From NCBI GenBank assembly GCA_026413225.1, contig CM048591.1:39091803-39155802 (forward strand): a stretch of DNA of 64,000 nt, in the 5' to 3' direction. The notes under the pieces are model-generated. The model searched no databases. It was given only the letters and a program-made list of their open reading frames with translations, and was not told the origin of the DNA. The translations under genes and the position numbers were made by a program. Origin of the DNA: Otis tarda (Eukaryota > Chordata > Aves > Otidiformes > Otididae). Shown piece by piece: positions 47,413 through 61,160 of this stretch; the first letter of the stretch is position 1, and each line of letters starts with the position of its first letter.

Positions 47413-48437
47413 ATAGAATCATAGAATGGTTAGGGTTGGAAGGGATCCCCAACTAGATCAGGTTGCTCAGAGCCTCATCCAGCCTGGCCTTGAACGTTTC
47501 CAGGGATGGGGCTTCCACCACCTTTCTGGGCAACCTGTTCCAGTGTTCTATAACTCGCATCGTAAATTTCCAATCTAAATCTACCCCCCTCTATTTTAAA
47601 ACCATTACTCCTTGTCCTATTGCAACAGGCCCTACTAAATAGCCTTTCCCCATTTTTCTTGTAGGCCCCCTTGAGGTACTGGAAGACCGCTATCAGGTCT
47701 CCCCGGAGCCTTCTCTTCTCCAGGCTGAACAGCCCCAATTCTCTCAGCCTGTCCTCATACGAGAGGTGCTCCAGCCCTTTTATCATCTTTGTGGCCCTCC
47801 TCTGGACCTTCTCCAACGGGTCCATGTCCTTCTTGTGTTGGGGGCTCCAGAACTGGACACAGTACTCCAGGTGGGGTCTCACCAGGGCTGAGTAGAGGGG
47901 GAGAATCACCTCCCTCGACCTGCTGGCCACGCTCCTCTTGATGCAGCCCAGGATGCAGTTGGCCTTCTGGGCTGCAAGGGCGCATTGCCCACTCATGTTG
48001 AGCTTCTCGTCCAACAGCACTCCCAAGTCCTTCTCCTCAGGGCTGCTCTCAATCCATTCTCCGCCCAGTCTGTATTTGTGCCTGGGATTGCCATGACCCA
48101 GGTGCAGGACCTTGCACTTGACCTGGTTGAACTTCATGAGGTTGGCACGGGCCCACCTCCAGCCTGTCAAGGTCCCTCTGGATGGCATCCCTCCCTTCCA
48201 GCGTGTTGACGGCACTATACAACTTGGTGTCATCGGCAAACTTGCTGAGGGTGCAGTCCATCCCACTGTCCATATCGCCGACAAAGATGTTGAACAGGGC
48301 CGGGCCCAACTCGGACACCTGAGGGACTCCACTCGTGACTGGTCTCCACTTGGACATTGAGCCGTTAACCACCACTCTCTGAGTGTGGCCATCCAGCCAA
48401 CTCCTTATCCACCAAGTGGTCCGTCCATCAAACCCAT
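47413..48437 (-). mobile_element. CR1 LINE 3' third, minus strand
   Basis: A 5'-truncated CR1 whose 3' end (ATAGAATCATAGAATGG) lies at 47413. The minus-strand frame holds the end of the reverse transcriptase and the C-terminal domain, with a frameshift between [16 protein letters not shown] and [18 protein letters not shown]. Compared with the copy at 38198, small deletions remove part of the 3' UTR (after GGAAGGGAT) and a stretch near the C-terminal IRKK motif, which changes the end of the open frame. Confidence 0.93.
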
Positions 48438-48444
48438 GAACATC

Positions 48445-51400
48445 TGTGAATCCTGAAACATGCTGGCACTGGCTGATCTGAAATAATGGGTAGGCATTTT
48501 GAAATTATTACTGTTATATATTCCAATTTGACCGTAGCTATGTAAGCACAAAATTGGTTTTTAAAAATGTAGCGACTTATAACAAAGGCTGACCTGCACA
48601 AGGAGCCTCATTTGTATCATTCACTGCACAGCTGAACAGTCAAGTTTGAACTGAAAATGCCAGGCTGCATTGCCACAAACAAACTACAAAAGAAGAAGTG
48701 GTCAGTTGAAGATGTTTTTCATCACAAAACAAAACTGAATGTTACATTTGTCTATATTTTTGGCAGTAAAGTAGAGTAGAAATACAATATTTTGTGTCTA
48801 TTAAACCTTTTTTTATTACTAATAGGGAGCCATTTGTTTCTCCAAGGATAAGATTCATAAGGAATGTTCGTATTGTGAAACAACTTTGTACAGTGAAGGA
48901 GTTAACTGGAAGAGCCAACATGTACTTCACTTTCTGGGCGACTTAACTGGTTTTGAGATTGAGCAGATAAGTTTTTTTAATAACCTCTAATGGTTAAAGA
49001 TTAAGCAACTGATCTGTTGAGGTTATATTAACACTAACAGCAACCTCAGTTCACGTGCCTTAAAAAAAAATAGCAACACCCACAAGTACTCGTTAGCTTC
49101 TCACCGCTAAATACTTTCATTCACTTCCCACATGCAGCCACCCACTCTGCTCATAACTCATTCCTTTAAATCATGCCCAGATGCACCAGATTGAATACAG
49201 TATTGAGGTTTTTTAAGAGTGACAACACATTATATACTTTCACAGTGAAAGCCTATCTGCTAACGAAATATCTAGTTTCTCAGGGGGTGTAGCTAAGCTT
49301 GCACATGCAAGTCTAATTAGTGCTTTTGGGCCTATTTTTTTTCCTATTTTCTGATTTAAACTTCTGACATTACATGTTTCACTTGGCAGCAATTATTTTT
49401 GTTGTCCCTGTCCAATCTCCAGTGGGTGCTTGCTTTCACCTCCAAGAAAAGGAGTTTTAATAGCTTTTTGCTTAACAGACTGCCAACTGAGGTAGAAAAA
49501 GTTACAGAGAGGTGGTTTCAATGTGGAGGATGTGAAACAGCCTACTATACTAGCCCTGTGACTCCTGCCAATAAAGTGTTCTGTTAAAGGGCTGATGAGA
49601 TTTCTACTTAAGAATTTGAAAGTTTAGTTCTACATCAGCAAGAGAGTTCAAGTTCTGTGTAGCGAGACAAAACTGAGGTCACCCAGCCCCTTATAACGGA
49701 GTGACCTCCACAATTAGTTGTTCTTTCAGATGGTTCTTTCAGGTAATAAGATTTTCTTTTTTAGTCACTGTTTCCTTGAGCTCAAAAGGTACAGCAATTT
49801 ATGCCATGTCACAGTCTGGCTTCAAATCATATACCTGTTTCATAAGCTGATTCAAGGCCTTAATTACAGCAATCTGTGGTTGGATGAACTTTAGATTACG
49901 ATTCTGGGGTTTCAATGACTTGAGGACAAGAAGCAAAGGAGAAGAGAAAAAGTTATTCACCTCTTTCACATGCAACTAAATGCCTTATTTCCCACTAGAA
50001 GTTCCATAAGTGAAGGCTGTAATGCAACTCTTGCCTGCTACGCACCCGAATCATAGATCTCTGCAGCCACAATAGTAAGGGTTGTTTGATTAAGACGGCG
50101 TTTATAAGATTTATGACTAGAACAATGAATAGCACAATGAAAAGGATCAAATAAACAAGTTGTCTCTGTTTTTTTTTCTGGGAAGATCAGCCCAGTGTCC
50201 TTGAAGAAAGGGAAGGGAAGTGTTACTAAATATAATTTCCTTCTTTCTCTCTTGGGACACTGGATAAAACTGTTTCTTCATTCTTCCCCATCTCACTTTT
50301 ATACATAGGTAGATATTTGAGCAACTGGCTGATTTTATATTTGAAAGGCAGTGCTTGAAAAATTAGGGGACTGCTTTTTGCAATAGAGAATCTCCCTAGA
50401 ATTACTGAGTATGTCATGTGCGTTTCCATACCATTCTTCTACTTCACAGTAACATCATTCTCCATATATTTTTTTATTTAGCTAACTATTTGGGGAGTAC
50501 AATTAAATTTTAATTTCAGTTCTTAATAATAGGGAAGGTTAGTCCTTCTCTTATGTCTTATATCAGCTCATTAAAAGAGATAGAGAATTTTCATGGCTAT
50601 ACTGGTTTTCTCTTCCAAAGACCCTCAGTGTTGCATATGTAGTAGATGATTGACACTCATAGGCCATCTTGCCTCATAGATCACTGCTTAATGGAGCTGA
50701 GCTGATTCCCACTATTTGAAAATGAGTCCTTGTACTTCCAATCAACCATCCTGAAGACTCACTGAATATTATAGGATGCATGTATATTCAAGAATCTAAA
50801 ATATCATTATGGTTCTTTCCTTTTGGATCTTTGTCTTCCTTAACAGACTAGTGTGTTTTATTGAGTCATTACTTTGCAGGTTTTATCCAATATAAAGAAA
50901 TAACGGGAAAACACTTTGCCTTTTATTGCCTGTAGCTATATGGAAATGAGAGTGGCTATTGCTGCTACTAGGGTAGTACATACTGACTGTTTCATAGAAT
51001 GATCATTCATTGTATCCAGGGAAACTCAGCATAAAGTAGCAAAAGAGATATTCTGCATAATATAAACCCTAAGCATTCATACATTATGCAAGTTATTTCA
51101 GCAGCCCACATAGCACAGTCTGCATACAAAAGAATAAAAAGCAAAGAAAGAACATTTATGTTGAAGAAAAAAGAGTCAGGTGATCTTCCACCTAGTCTTA
51201 GGGGTTACAGGAAGTTGGCATTGGCTCATACATTCCAACCATTGAACCTCTGATAAAAAAGTAAGCATTTCACAGCAGAAGTAAGCATTATATACCTAAA
51301 TATGTGTTTTCTTCAGTAGAATGCCTCATTTATTTCTGCACAATGTAAATTCCTTGGATTAAGAGTTTTACTAAGAATCCTTCTCCTGCAGCTACAAATG

Positions 51401-54165
51401 CCATCCAGCAGAGATGCTATAAGGCAACAAAAGCTTTCGGTGCTGGCATGAAATTGACTCAGCTCAACCACTGCTGGTGCTCAGGCAGTGGGCATTTCAA
51501 TGGAGCCATGATTAGTTAATACCGACAGCTTACTCTTCTCTCCTTCCCATTTTTAATAGTGTTGCTTGCTTCAATCAAAGAACATGACTTCAAGAAAGAC
51601 AGCTCTACGACTTGCTCCTTTCATTAACATCAGCTGTACTGAGGCTTGCAGGCAGATGAGCTCCAGGATCCTTGCTGCAAGGAAGGCACAAAATAGAGGT
51701 GAACACTAGTATTTCACCAAATGAAGGGCTTCCCTTCTTGCATCAGAGCCCATATGAACTAACCAGCTCTACACCACCATTTTGAGCTGTTCACCTACTG
51801 AATTACTGTGAAAAGCAGAGCTGAGTCTGCTGAGTGTTTGCAAGGCTGGCTTGGGCATACACTGGTAACTGTTTAAGGCAGTAGGACTTGATATGTGAAA
51901 ATTATGACCCTTTCAATCATTGTTCCTACCAAGGCACGTTTCAATTATTGCACTGTGTTTAGAGTAACACAATTCTTGTCATTACTAAGGAACAGACGGA
52001 GCGATTAACTCATAAAGTTAGGAGCCTTGTCTTACTGCACAGTCAATGGAAAATCTCAGTTAAGTGCTTAGAGGCAGATACCTCCCTTTGTCTGTTACAT
52101 CCTAGGGTAGCTTTGTATGTATTTTAAATAGAAACAGTAAGCTTCTTCCGAATATATTTACAGTTAATGTCATCCCAGACTGAATTCTAGAATTATTTAA
52201 AGATTTACTATGTTTATGGTAATATAGCAGCCAGTAGGACCTCCTCAGTCACCGACATCAGCCATCTGATATCACCTAATGTAGTCCCATAAATCCATGC
52301 AGTATGCATTTCCATCTTAAAGCTAGCCAGGATTTCTTCCTGACTCTTGTGAAATGGCAGCCATTCCAGATCCCCATTTCTCTAATGGAGAGTATTTTTC
52401 TTCTGATTTCTAGCCTAAATGTATTCATGCACATCTTATAGATCAGATGAGCAAGATCTCTTAGATTATGGATGAAGTAAAATTCCTCAGATAGAGATGT
52501 ATTCTTTCCATATCCCAGCTATTATTACTGCTTGCTTTCTACAGTTTTCCAAATGTAAAGATTTCTGTCAAAACTCACACACTTTTTATTTGCTTTAATT
52601 TTTATGAAGGGAGCATTAACTGAGATATGAATACTTTCAAAACATAGTATCAGGATACAGAGTATCTGTAATTCTCGACCCTTAATAACATGTATTACTC
52701 CTTGAAGGAAGCATAGCGTAGGATAGGAAGGGGATTTTCAGCCTCAGTCTCCACGATTATGGATGCCGTATATTGTCAACACTTGAGAGGCTACAGCAAA
52801 GGGCAGAGTAGAGGAGATTTCATTGCTACTGGTCCTGGGGTCAATAAATAGATTTATGAATTGTGAAATAAAAGTGGCAGCTCAGCACTGCCTATATCCA
52901 TGCCTATATTCATCTTAGGTTTTGTTCATAGGCAATATGTATTTTCTTAAAACTTTATTAAGTAAATGACTTCTACATGCTGGAAGAAAAAATATTACAC
53001 CATTTTTTCTAAGTTTATTGTTTACTAAAGCACTAAGAGGCTAGATTAAAGCAGATAAGGCTTGTAAGCATGAAAAGGGCACACTTTCAGAGACTGCACT
53101 GAGTCTGTTATGTCTGCTGTCCTCAGAGGCACAGTGCTGTGGCTGCAGATGTGTGATGGGCTTTCCATCTGTTTTATCCTTCTGGGTTGTTCAGGGGCCA
53201 AAGGCACATAACCAGGTCCTCTTTTTATTTGTTTAACAGCCAGAAGGACAAGTATTTACAACTGCTAGCATAATAAACATACAATCAGAGTGGATATAAA
53301 GGCATTTTTTTTGACCGGCAGTGCGTGTCTTTGTGACAATGACAACTGAATAAAAGCTGAGATTAACTAGTCAGATTTAAATAAATAGTTCTCACACAGA
53401 CATATCTAAATAATCTCCTAAGGAAAAATTACCAATGCTCCCAAAAGCATTTTCTGGCTATGCACAAATCCACCATTTTGGATTCTGGCAGTTCAAACAC
53501 AGGTTGTGATCTGTAGAGCTGTTCAGAGCCCTGGCTTTGCAATTTGTAACTTTCAGGTTCACAGTAGCAATGCCCTTCTGTCCATACGTAGCAATGGTTA
53601 TCAACCCAGTCCATAACAAAAGCTTTCACAGTTTATTCTTCTTATTTATGCATTACATTAACTGGACCTTTGAATGAGATGTGGGAAAGAGGCTGAGAAA
53701 GGAGATCACGGACAGAATTGAGTTGAGATCCCCTTTATAAGTGTAATGGCTGAGCCCACGTTAATCAGTAGAGACCATTTCCTCTCATGATGTTTCTGCT
53801 GGGTAGACTTCCATCCTGCTCCAGCTACCAGGATCTCCAGAGTGATCTGAGGCTCATACCTCCTGAGGAACAGTCATGTACAGCACATCTGGAGTGTAAA
53901 GCCCAGTGTCAAAATCTGCCCTGGCTGTGGTTGCAATGGTAGCCCACTTTTGTAAATACTCAGCGTGCAGTCTAGCTTTTTGTGAAATAAGCGGCTCAGT
54001 CTGCTGCACCAGCTTTGAAATTATTATGCCTGGCCCCCTCAGATGTAGGATGATGTCTCTAGCGCTGCTGTTTGCTTTGGCTGACCTGTGCCTGTTCTCC
54101 TTTTGATCCAGGCGTCAATCAGGTCTTTTGCCAGTTCCAAGCTGAACATGGATGCCTGAGTTTGC
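48445..54165. other. Intergenic, no gene seen
   Basis: Nearly 6 kb of AT-rich sequence with only short frames (under 70 codons). I recognise no retroelement, exon or RNA gene in it, which makes it the longest stretch here free of recognised repeats outside GDA. Confidence 0.5.
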
Positions 54166-54169
54166 TGTC

Positions 54170-54690
54170 ACTGAATCAGGCAATGTGAATCCTCCTGCAA
54201 CACTGAATCCTCCTGCAATGTGCCTGCGTTTTCCCTGGTCAGCCTTTTGTGACAAATGTAGCAGTAGAAGCTCTTGCTGCCCTTGTTATTCTTTGCAGAT
54301 CTCAGCTCCAGGTGAAATTTGGCTTCCCTGACATTGGCCCTACATGCTTGGACAGTGTTTCTTGATTCCTCCTTTGCGTTCTGTCCTTGTCCCCTACCTG
54401 TACACTGCCTTTTCGTTGGAGCTGTGCTATGGCTTTCTTGCCTTGCCAAGCTGGCCTTCTGATATGTCTTCTTCTTTTCCTGAGGATGGATCATCCTGCA
54501 TTTCTTGCACAATGCGTCCTTAAAGGCCAACAAGCTTTGCTGGGGGCCTTTGGCCTTCAGAGCTGCCTCCTATGGCATCCCACCTACAAGTCCTCTGAAT
54601 AAGGTAAAGCTTTTGTCCTTGAAGTCCAGGGCCTGTGCTCTGATGCTCACTTTCCCTTATATAGAAGAAATGTGCTAGTTGTGTTAGATA
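54170..54690 (-). mobile_element. CR1 LINE ORF2 internal fragment
   Basis: On the minus strand, ANVREAKFHLELRSAKNNKG then SFYCYICHKRLTREN matches the CR1 segment between endonuclease and reverse transcriptase (R-AKAQLEL...KNNKKSFYRYI--KR). Upstream, CTGAAGGCCAAAGGCCCCCAG followed by a CTTTAAGGA block fits the preceding CR1 region. A 121-codon frame remains open. Neither CR1 end is present. Confidence 0.75.
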
Positions 54691-54699
54691 CGTTTGAGC

Positions 54700-57600
54700 C
54701 CTTTTTAAAGGCTGGATCAGCAATTGCAACTACAGAAGAATGCCATCTTCAAAACACTTAGCTGTGAATTTTTCTGTTCCTGGAAGGAAAGAAAAACACC
54801 CTCTGTTTCTAGAGAATTGGTTCTTGTTCATTTTTCCTGTAAAATCACTCCAATTTTCAATGACAAGCATAAGAAGGAGGAACAGATTTGCAGAACATTA
54901 AGCATAATCATTACCTAAACTCAAACTGGAAAATATATGTGCAGGCATTTGTCCTCCACCAACAGCTTTCTGTGAAACAGCCAACCATTTCCTATTATTA
55001 TCTTAGCTAAGTTTGTCTAGGAAATAAATCTGTGCTTCACAATTTCTGCAGGGTTTGAAGTGATATATATATAGTGATTTCTTAGGTAATGCTAATTTCC
55101 CAGAACTGAATAAGACACATATTGAATAGACATAACTCATCAACTTGACATTTCTGACATTATTCTCCCTCATTTTATTTTAACTCAAGAGGGTTTCATT
55201 TTCTACTTTATTGCTGAACATCATACAAATGTAAAACATTATCATTGAGCCACTTGGTGTTTTTATTTGTTCATTTGTATGTATATGATAGGTTTTGCCC
55301 ATCACGTGGCTTTCACTAGACTTACAGTAGTTGAAAGCAATGGTTATGTGAAAAGAGGTATTTTCCTACAACACTTTTTACTGGGCATGACTGAAGGCAA
55401 AACAGGCAAACTGTTTTACCTTATGAGCTTTATAGAAACTTAGTTTGCAATCACACTGAAAATTTTGCACAGGGCAGGGTTGAGAATTCAGATCATACAC
55501 ATTTTGGGTTAGGGGTTTTGGTTTTGTTTGGTTACATTTTTTTTTAAAGGGATATTATTGTATGGCCATTCACAATGTGTGTTTTATACTTGTAATCATG
55601 AAGCCATGCATGCCAAAGATATACATCCATTCATCATCCACCCATCCCATCACCCCATCAGATTCTGTTTCTTTTCCTTGATCCAGATCTGGCATGTCCA
55701 GATAGCCATATACTGTTCCTGTTTCTTGGAGACCAAGCAAAAGGTTTAATTTTTTTCCGATTCTAGACTTTTAGGAATGAGAATACTCTTACAGCAATTG
55801 GCATTTGGCTTGTTTAGGGCAGAGGTGGCAGAAACTTGGTCTTTCCACAGTGGCTCAGAGCAGCTAACAGGGTTGCAGAGTTGTCACACCATGTAGCCCT
55901 GCAACACAGTATTGCCGTTGCTAGTCACAGGCCTTACGCCTTTTACTGAATTTGCAAGGCCTTGGGGCTGAAGCTTGTCCATTTGTGATGTCTGAAATTT
56001 TTTTGACCTACAGCTTTGTTTTACTTGGCTTATCTGTGAACGCAGTTTCTCTAACTGATCAGGTGCTGATGATCAATCTGTTTCACTTGTGTGTAGTACA
56101 ACCATATTTTCACACAGGTAACAGTAACAAGCAGTTATTCTATACAGAATGGGATATTTACATCTCTGAGGCAATGAAGCAATGCAAAGAAACCCAAGTC
56201 TGGTGCAATAGCTGAGGCCTCGAGAAGCAGAGACACATAATATGATGGAGAAGAGTATACGCATAGGGTGATAAGAGATGGGGCACAGGCTTGGCACTGG
56301 AGAGAGACCCTGTGGCTATAAACAACTCTCCTGTGGTCAGTTAAAGAAATGCAGACCCAGAATGGCCAGAACTGGTTTTAGAGACAACAAAGGGAACAAA
56401 TAAATAGCAACTAACATATGTAGAGGTCATCATATATAGTAAATTTGGATGCAGCATGGCACTACAGACCACTGAAGAAAGAGGGAGAAGTAAAAAAAAA
56501 GCGTGTTAAAAAATGTATACAAATGACCTCAAGTGGATCCTGGGGAGGCAAAGAAGAAACCAGCAACATCAACGTTGTTTTCCTGCCAAAGCACTCAGGA
56601 GGGCTGACAACTTCTGGTATTGTTCTCTCCAAGAGTACAAAGCTGTTGACTTTAAAATGCATGGGAGCAGTGGAAAGATGAGCATACCACCAGGAAAATG
56701 GAGCTAGAAACTACAGAACATCTGTGTTTCAGTTTTAATTTTATTATTACTGAGAATTTTTCATACAGAAGTGCATGAATGCAACATTATTCTTTCATTT
56801 TCTGTAATAATTAGATCTAGATGACTAAAGATTATTGAATTAGACTTTCAAGTTTTCCATCAGCCTGAAAATAAATTTCTGGCTTTACTTGTATATAAGA
56901 TACAATTCCTTTTTCCCACAAAGAAGATTTTGAGCATAATGCTGCACCAACTCCCAGGACACAGAGAATGGAGACATCTCAGAGGGACATGGTGCTGGTT
57001 GTGGCAGGGGTACAGCAGGGCCCGGGGTCTCTGCTGAAGGCTGTGCTATGATGGTGGTGATGGGGTCCAAGATGAGGGCCCCAACAGTGGCCAGAGGGAC
57101 AAGCCATGGAATATCGATGGCCTCCAGCCAATCATAAGGTAACTTTTGACCTTTTTCAGTTTTTGGAAACACAGTCAGAGAAAGTGAGTCCTTATATATC
57201 AGAAGGTTTTCTGTACAAGGCTGAGTTGTAGGTACAGTCTTTTTATTCAGAAAAAGGCACAGCTAGACCAATTGGAGTGATTAACAGCACTTCTGATATC
57301 AGCACTTTTGAAAGTCATTTGTAAGGTTAAATTGTAATAACAATGTTACCATGGTAATTGTGATAGTGTTTATATTGTTGGTTCTGCGAAGGATTGCAAT
57401 ATTAGCATGCATAACACAGGGAAATAAATATGTAAGTGCAACTAAAGCAGGCTGTAAAAGACATCATATGTGGGAGGAAGGTTGCTTCCTCATATACTCC
57501 CTGCAGTAATGTTTATCTCGGATTACTGGTGTATTAAAGCATAAAGAATGTTGTGGGGACATAAACAACGGGCTGATATTAACCACCTGTTTTGTAATTT

Positions 57601-59715
57601 GTATTTTGGTGGTGTTGCAACTGTTATTGTTAGGTGTCTGTGGATTGCCCTGACAGGAGCAGGCAAACCTCAAATCTTCCAACATGCTTTTATTTGTGTT
57701 CAATGCATAGGCAATCTGTTAGCAGCTAAAAATCAATTGTTAGTCAAATACATTAATCCAGCCTTACATATACCATACTAGATGTCTGATACTCCTTTTC
57801 TGGCTCTGATGTTCATAGTCTTGGTTGGCTTTAGATCTCTGAGGCCAAGATGGCCAGGCTCAAGACCTCTTTGAGGAAAGAAAAGAGAAACAAATTTGGC
57901 TGGTTTGGCCCAAAGAACTATTTCCTTCTCTAGTAGACCAAGACCAGTTCAGTGAAGCTCTTCCAGACACGTGCTGTTGTTTTGCCAGAAGGGTGTTACA
58001 TGTTAGGTGGTCGTTATCTGATTCCTTCTAGTAGTTGCACACCGGATGTCATTGTTGTAGTTCTACTAATTTTATGCAACTATACAGAACAAACAAACCT
58101 TATGAAATCTGTAACTTCTCACCCTGCATCGGTCTTTTGACATGTGTCACTAGAAGGCAAGCAGAACAAGGTTACTAACAGATCTTGATGCTTCTTTAAG
58201 AGAAGGCAGTATTTTCATTTCTTTAATAAAGTGTGTTAAGCCATGCATAGGTTTTGGCTGCACTAAAGCTGTGCCTTAAAAGAACCTCAAACGAATCCAG
58301 ATCCAACCTCAGAAAAATTACAGTACTGTCTAATCTAGAGCTTATTTGATGGTCAAGAGATTCCACAGAAAGGGAAACAATAAAAGCCCTCTCTCCCACC
58401 AAGCACCTCCCCTGAAATCTCCCACTCCCTGAATTCAGAAGAGTTTGATGAAACATCAGAACAGAACAGAAACAGGAAGAGTGTGCTCAGAATCTAGCAT
58501 ACGTTTTCTGTGTTCACAATTTTTTTCTCTGACTCATCCTTTTAAGTCTCTTTTCATCAACCAGCCATGCATGTTTAGTAGAGAAAAAAAATACCCTAAC
58601 TGGTTCAAAGACTGGTGTAATTTTTAATTTTTTTTTCTTTAATAACAATTTTCTTCTTTGTAGCTCAGGGAGTGTGGGTAAAAAAAAAATAAAATTTCCA
58701 CTTAGAAAAAGGTATTATTACACTTCTCAAAAAAGAATTCAGCTTTGTTCAAATGGAACAGGAAGACTTGAGTCAAACACATACCTGTTTTCCACACAAA
58801 AGTACTGAAACATCTACAGGTTAAGGGATTTAAAATGCTGAGCACTTTAACATTTTTTTTTTCAAAATTACAGGAATTGGTTTTGGTGGGTAGCATACAA
58901 CAAAAGCACTAAATGGCATGTATGTAATTTATTTCATTGTGTTTGGAAATTGCAAGGAATAAAACAATATTGTCATCTCCAAAGCAGTTTGCATTATAAA
59001 CCAAAACAAGGAATTGGTTTTTCAGACAGAGGGCCTCTCTCACCTGGTAACTTAAATTCTATTAAAGCTCAGTGATGGGTACTCCAGGAGAAGGCTTAGC
59101 CAAAGTCCAGAAGTGAACCATCAGGCAGCAGTAAGTGTTTGAGAGACTATCCTCAGCTTAGGGCTGGTAGGGTTTGGCATACTCCCAAAAGAATGACAGC
59201 TCAGTTTTTATCCCTTATTTTTATCCCAGCTAAAGCATCTCCAGTTTTACTCCATACCAGTTTTAGGAATAGGCAAGGCCTACCTAGCTTGACCCACTTC
59301 TGCTGCCTGCCCACCAGCCTGCTCCTCAAAACCAGCACTGTGTTCACAACACACGTGGGAAAGAGAGGAGATGTCTTCTCCTTCTTTATCCTGACTGGTC
59401 CCCAAAAGCCCCCTTGAGCCCCAGAACCACAATGACCTCCCCACTGTCCTTTCTTCCACTATTATAAAATTCAATTTACATTAGACAACAATGAAGGAAG
59501 AATAATTTATCATGTTGTTGTTACTTAGAACAATACGATTTTTATCAATAGTCCAGATAATCCCTGTAATTCTGCAAGCGTTGCGTGGGATTTACTTCTC
59601 CTTCAGGAAAATATCTTGTAGTCAGCAGCACCCTTTCACTGTTTCTCATCTTCCACCAAAATGCAGTAATATGGCACTCGGTCCACCTCTGATGTTAATC
59701 CAGTTACAGTGCCAT
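54700..59715. other. Intergenic, no gene seen
   Basis: AT-rich sequence with chance frames under 120 codons. A GC-richer patch at about 56930-57130 holds a 95-codon minus-strand frame I do not recognise. No repeat family recognised. Confidence 0.45.
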
Positions 59716-59720
59716 GGAGA

Positions 59721-60280
59721 TGCGCTGGGTTTGGCTAGAATAGAGTTAACTTTCTTCATAGTAGCTAGTATGGGGGTTTGTTTTGGATTTGTGCTGGAAA
59801 CAGTGTTGATAACACAGCCAAAGCCTTCTCTGCTTCTCACCCCACCCCACCAGTGAGGAGGTTGGGGGTGCACAAGAAGCTGGGAGGGGACGCAACTGGG
59901 ACAGCTGATCCCAGCTGACCAAAGGGATATTCCATACTGTATGACGTCATGCTTAGCAATACAAAGCTGGGGAAAGAAGAAGGAAGCTGGGTATGTTTGG
60001 AATTAGGGCATTTTGTCTTCCTAACTAACGGTTACACATCATAGAGCTTGGCATTCCTGGAGATGGCTGAACACCTGCCTGCTGATTTGAAGTAGCGAAT
60101 GAATTCCTTGCTTTGTTTTGCTTGTGCATGTGGCTTTTGTTTTACCTGTTAAATTTTCTTTATCTCAACCCACAAGTTTACTTACTCTAACCCTTCTGAT
60201 TCTCTCCCCCGTCCCACTAGGAGGGAGTGAGCAAGCGGCTGTGTGGTGCTTAGTTGCTGGCTAGAGTTAAACCATGACAG
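59721..60280 (+). mobile_element. 5' LTR of the ERVL-like provirus
   Basis: 560 bp beginning TGCGCTGGGTTTGGC and ending GTTAAACCATGACA; I recall the start GCTGGGTTTGGC followed by AGAGTTAACTTTCTTCATAG as typical of an abundant bird ERVL LTR. It carries a palindromic TGACGTCA at 59942-59949. Its 3' half is related to the solo LTR at 4125-4603. Confidence 0.85.
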
Positions 60281-60689
60281 TCCTTTTTGGCACCTGATGG
60301 GCAGGGGCTCAAAAGGTTTGAGGTAATGACAGATTTGATTGGAATGTGCTAGATCAAATTTATAGCCGTTATTGCTGTTTAGCTATTAATTGACAGGCTC
60401 CTGTGCTTGCCATGAGGCTTTCTTGCATAACTGTATATTAGAGTATAGCATTCATTAGTGGCTGCTTTTTGTTTTTGCTGCTGCTTTTTGGTTTTGCTGC
60501 TATACATCTTACTGTGCTGTGCCTGAGAACATTTTGATGATGGCAATGGCCAAGTGCCTGGGCTGGCACGTGGCCAGGGTACACCTTCTGTTTCTGTGCT
60601 GCTGTACTGGTCAGGCTGGAACTCCAGTGTGAACTCAAGTCGAAGGGACCATGACCTGTGAGTGACTCCTAATGGGAGCAGGACACCTG

Positions 60690-61160
60690 GAGACATCTGT
60701 GGCTGTGGATGACTCCACAGAAGAGCTTGCACGCCTTGAAGCACTTGCGGTTGTAAATAAGTTGATGTTGCAGCCAGTACACCTTGAAGCATCAGTAGCT
60801 GTGTATGCGGTCATGCTGGTGCACTTCAAAGCATGTGGCCATGGATAAGCCCATGACAGAGCAGGTACACCCCCGGATAGACTGTGGCCATGGGTAAGGC
60901 CATGTTGGAACAGGTTCACTCCTGAAGGGACTGTGGCTGTGGGTACGAGCATGCTGATATATCTCTGAAGACATTGTGGCCCATGGATAAGGCCATGCCA
61001 GAACAGGTACACCTCAAAGCGACTGTGGCAGTGGGTAAGTCTATGCTGCAGAAGATGTACCTTTGAACATACTGTGGCTCATAGATAAGGCTCCACTTGG
61101 CACAGGTACATCCCTAAGGGACTGTGGTCCATAGATAAGTCCAAGGTGGAGCCGGGGCAC
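60690..61160 (+). repeat. Diverged tandem array of ~49-bp units inside provirus
   Basis: About ten head-to-tail units, each opening with a GTGGC-CATGG-TAAG-type core, continuing with a CATG...CAGGTACAC segment and closing with GAAGGGACT-like sequence. Clear unit starts lie near 60837, 60886, 60935, 60978, 61026, 61075 and 61124. Units differ by several substitutions and small indels, so the array is old. It fills most of the leader/gag part of the provirus remnant; minus-strand frames across it are periodic artefacts. Confidence 0.85.

Noticed and set aside
53640..54165. Possible continuation of the CR1 fragment below 54170
   Set aside because: Translation in all minus frames did not give CR1 motifs, so I ended the element at about 54170.
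60379..61012. Minus-strand frames of 125-137 codons
   Set aside because: They follow the tandem units of the provirus remnant and repeat with its period; no known protein.
60690..61160. Possible CRISPR-like repeat array
   Set aside because: Units are contiguous and diverged without unique spacers, and the locus is a eukaryotic ERV remnant.
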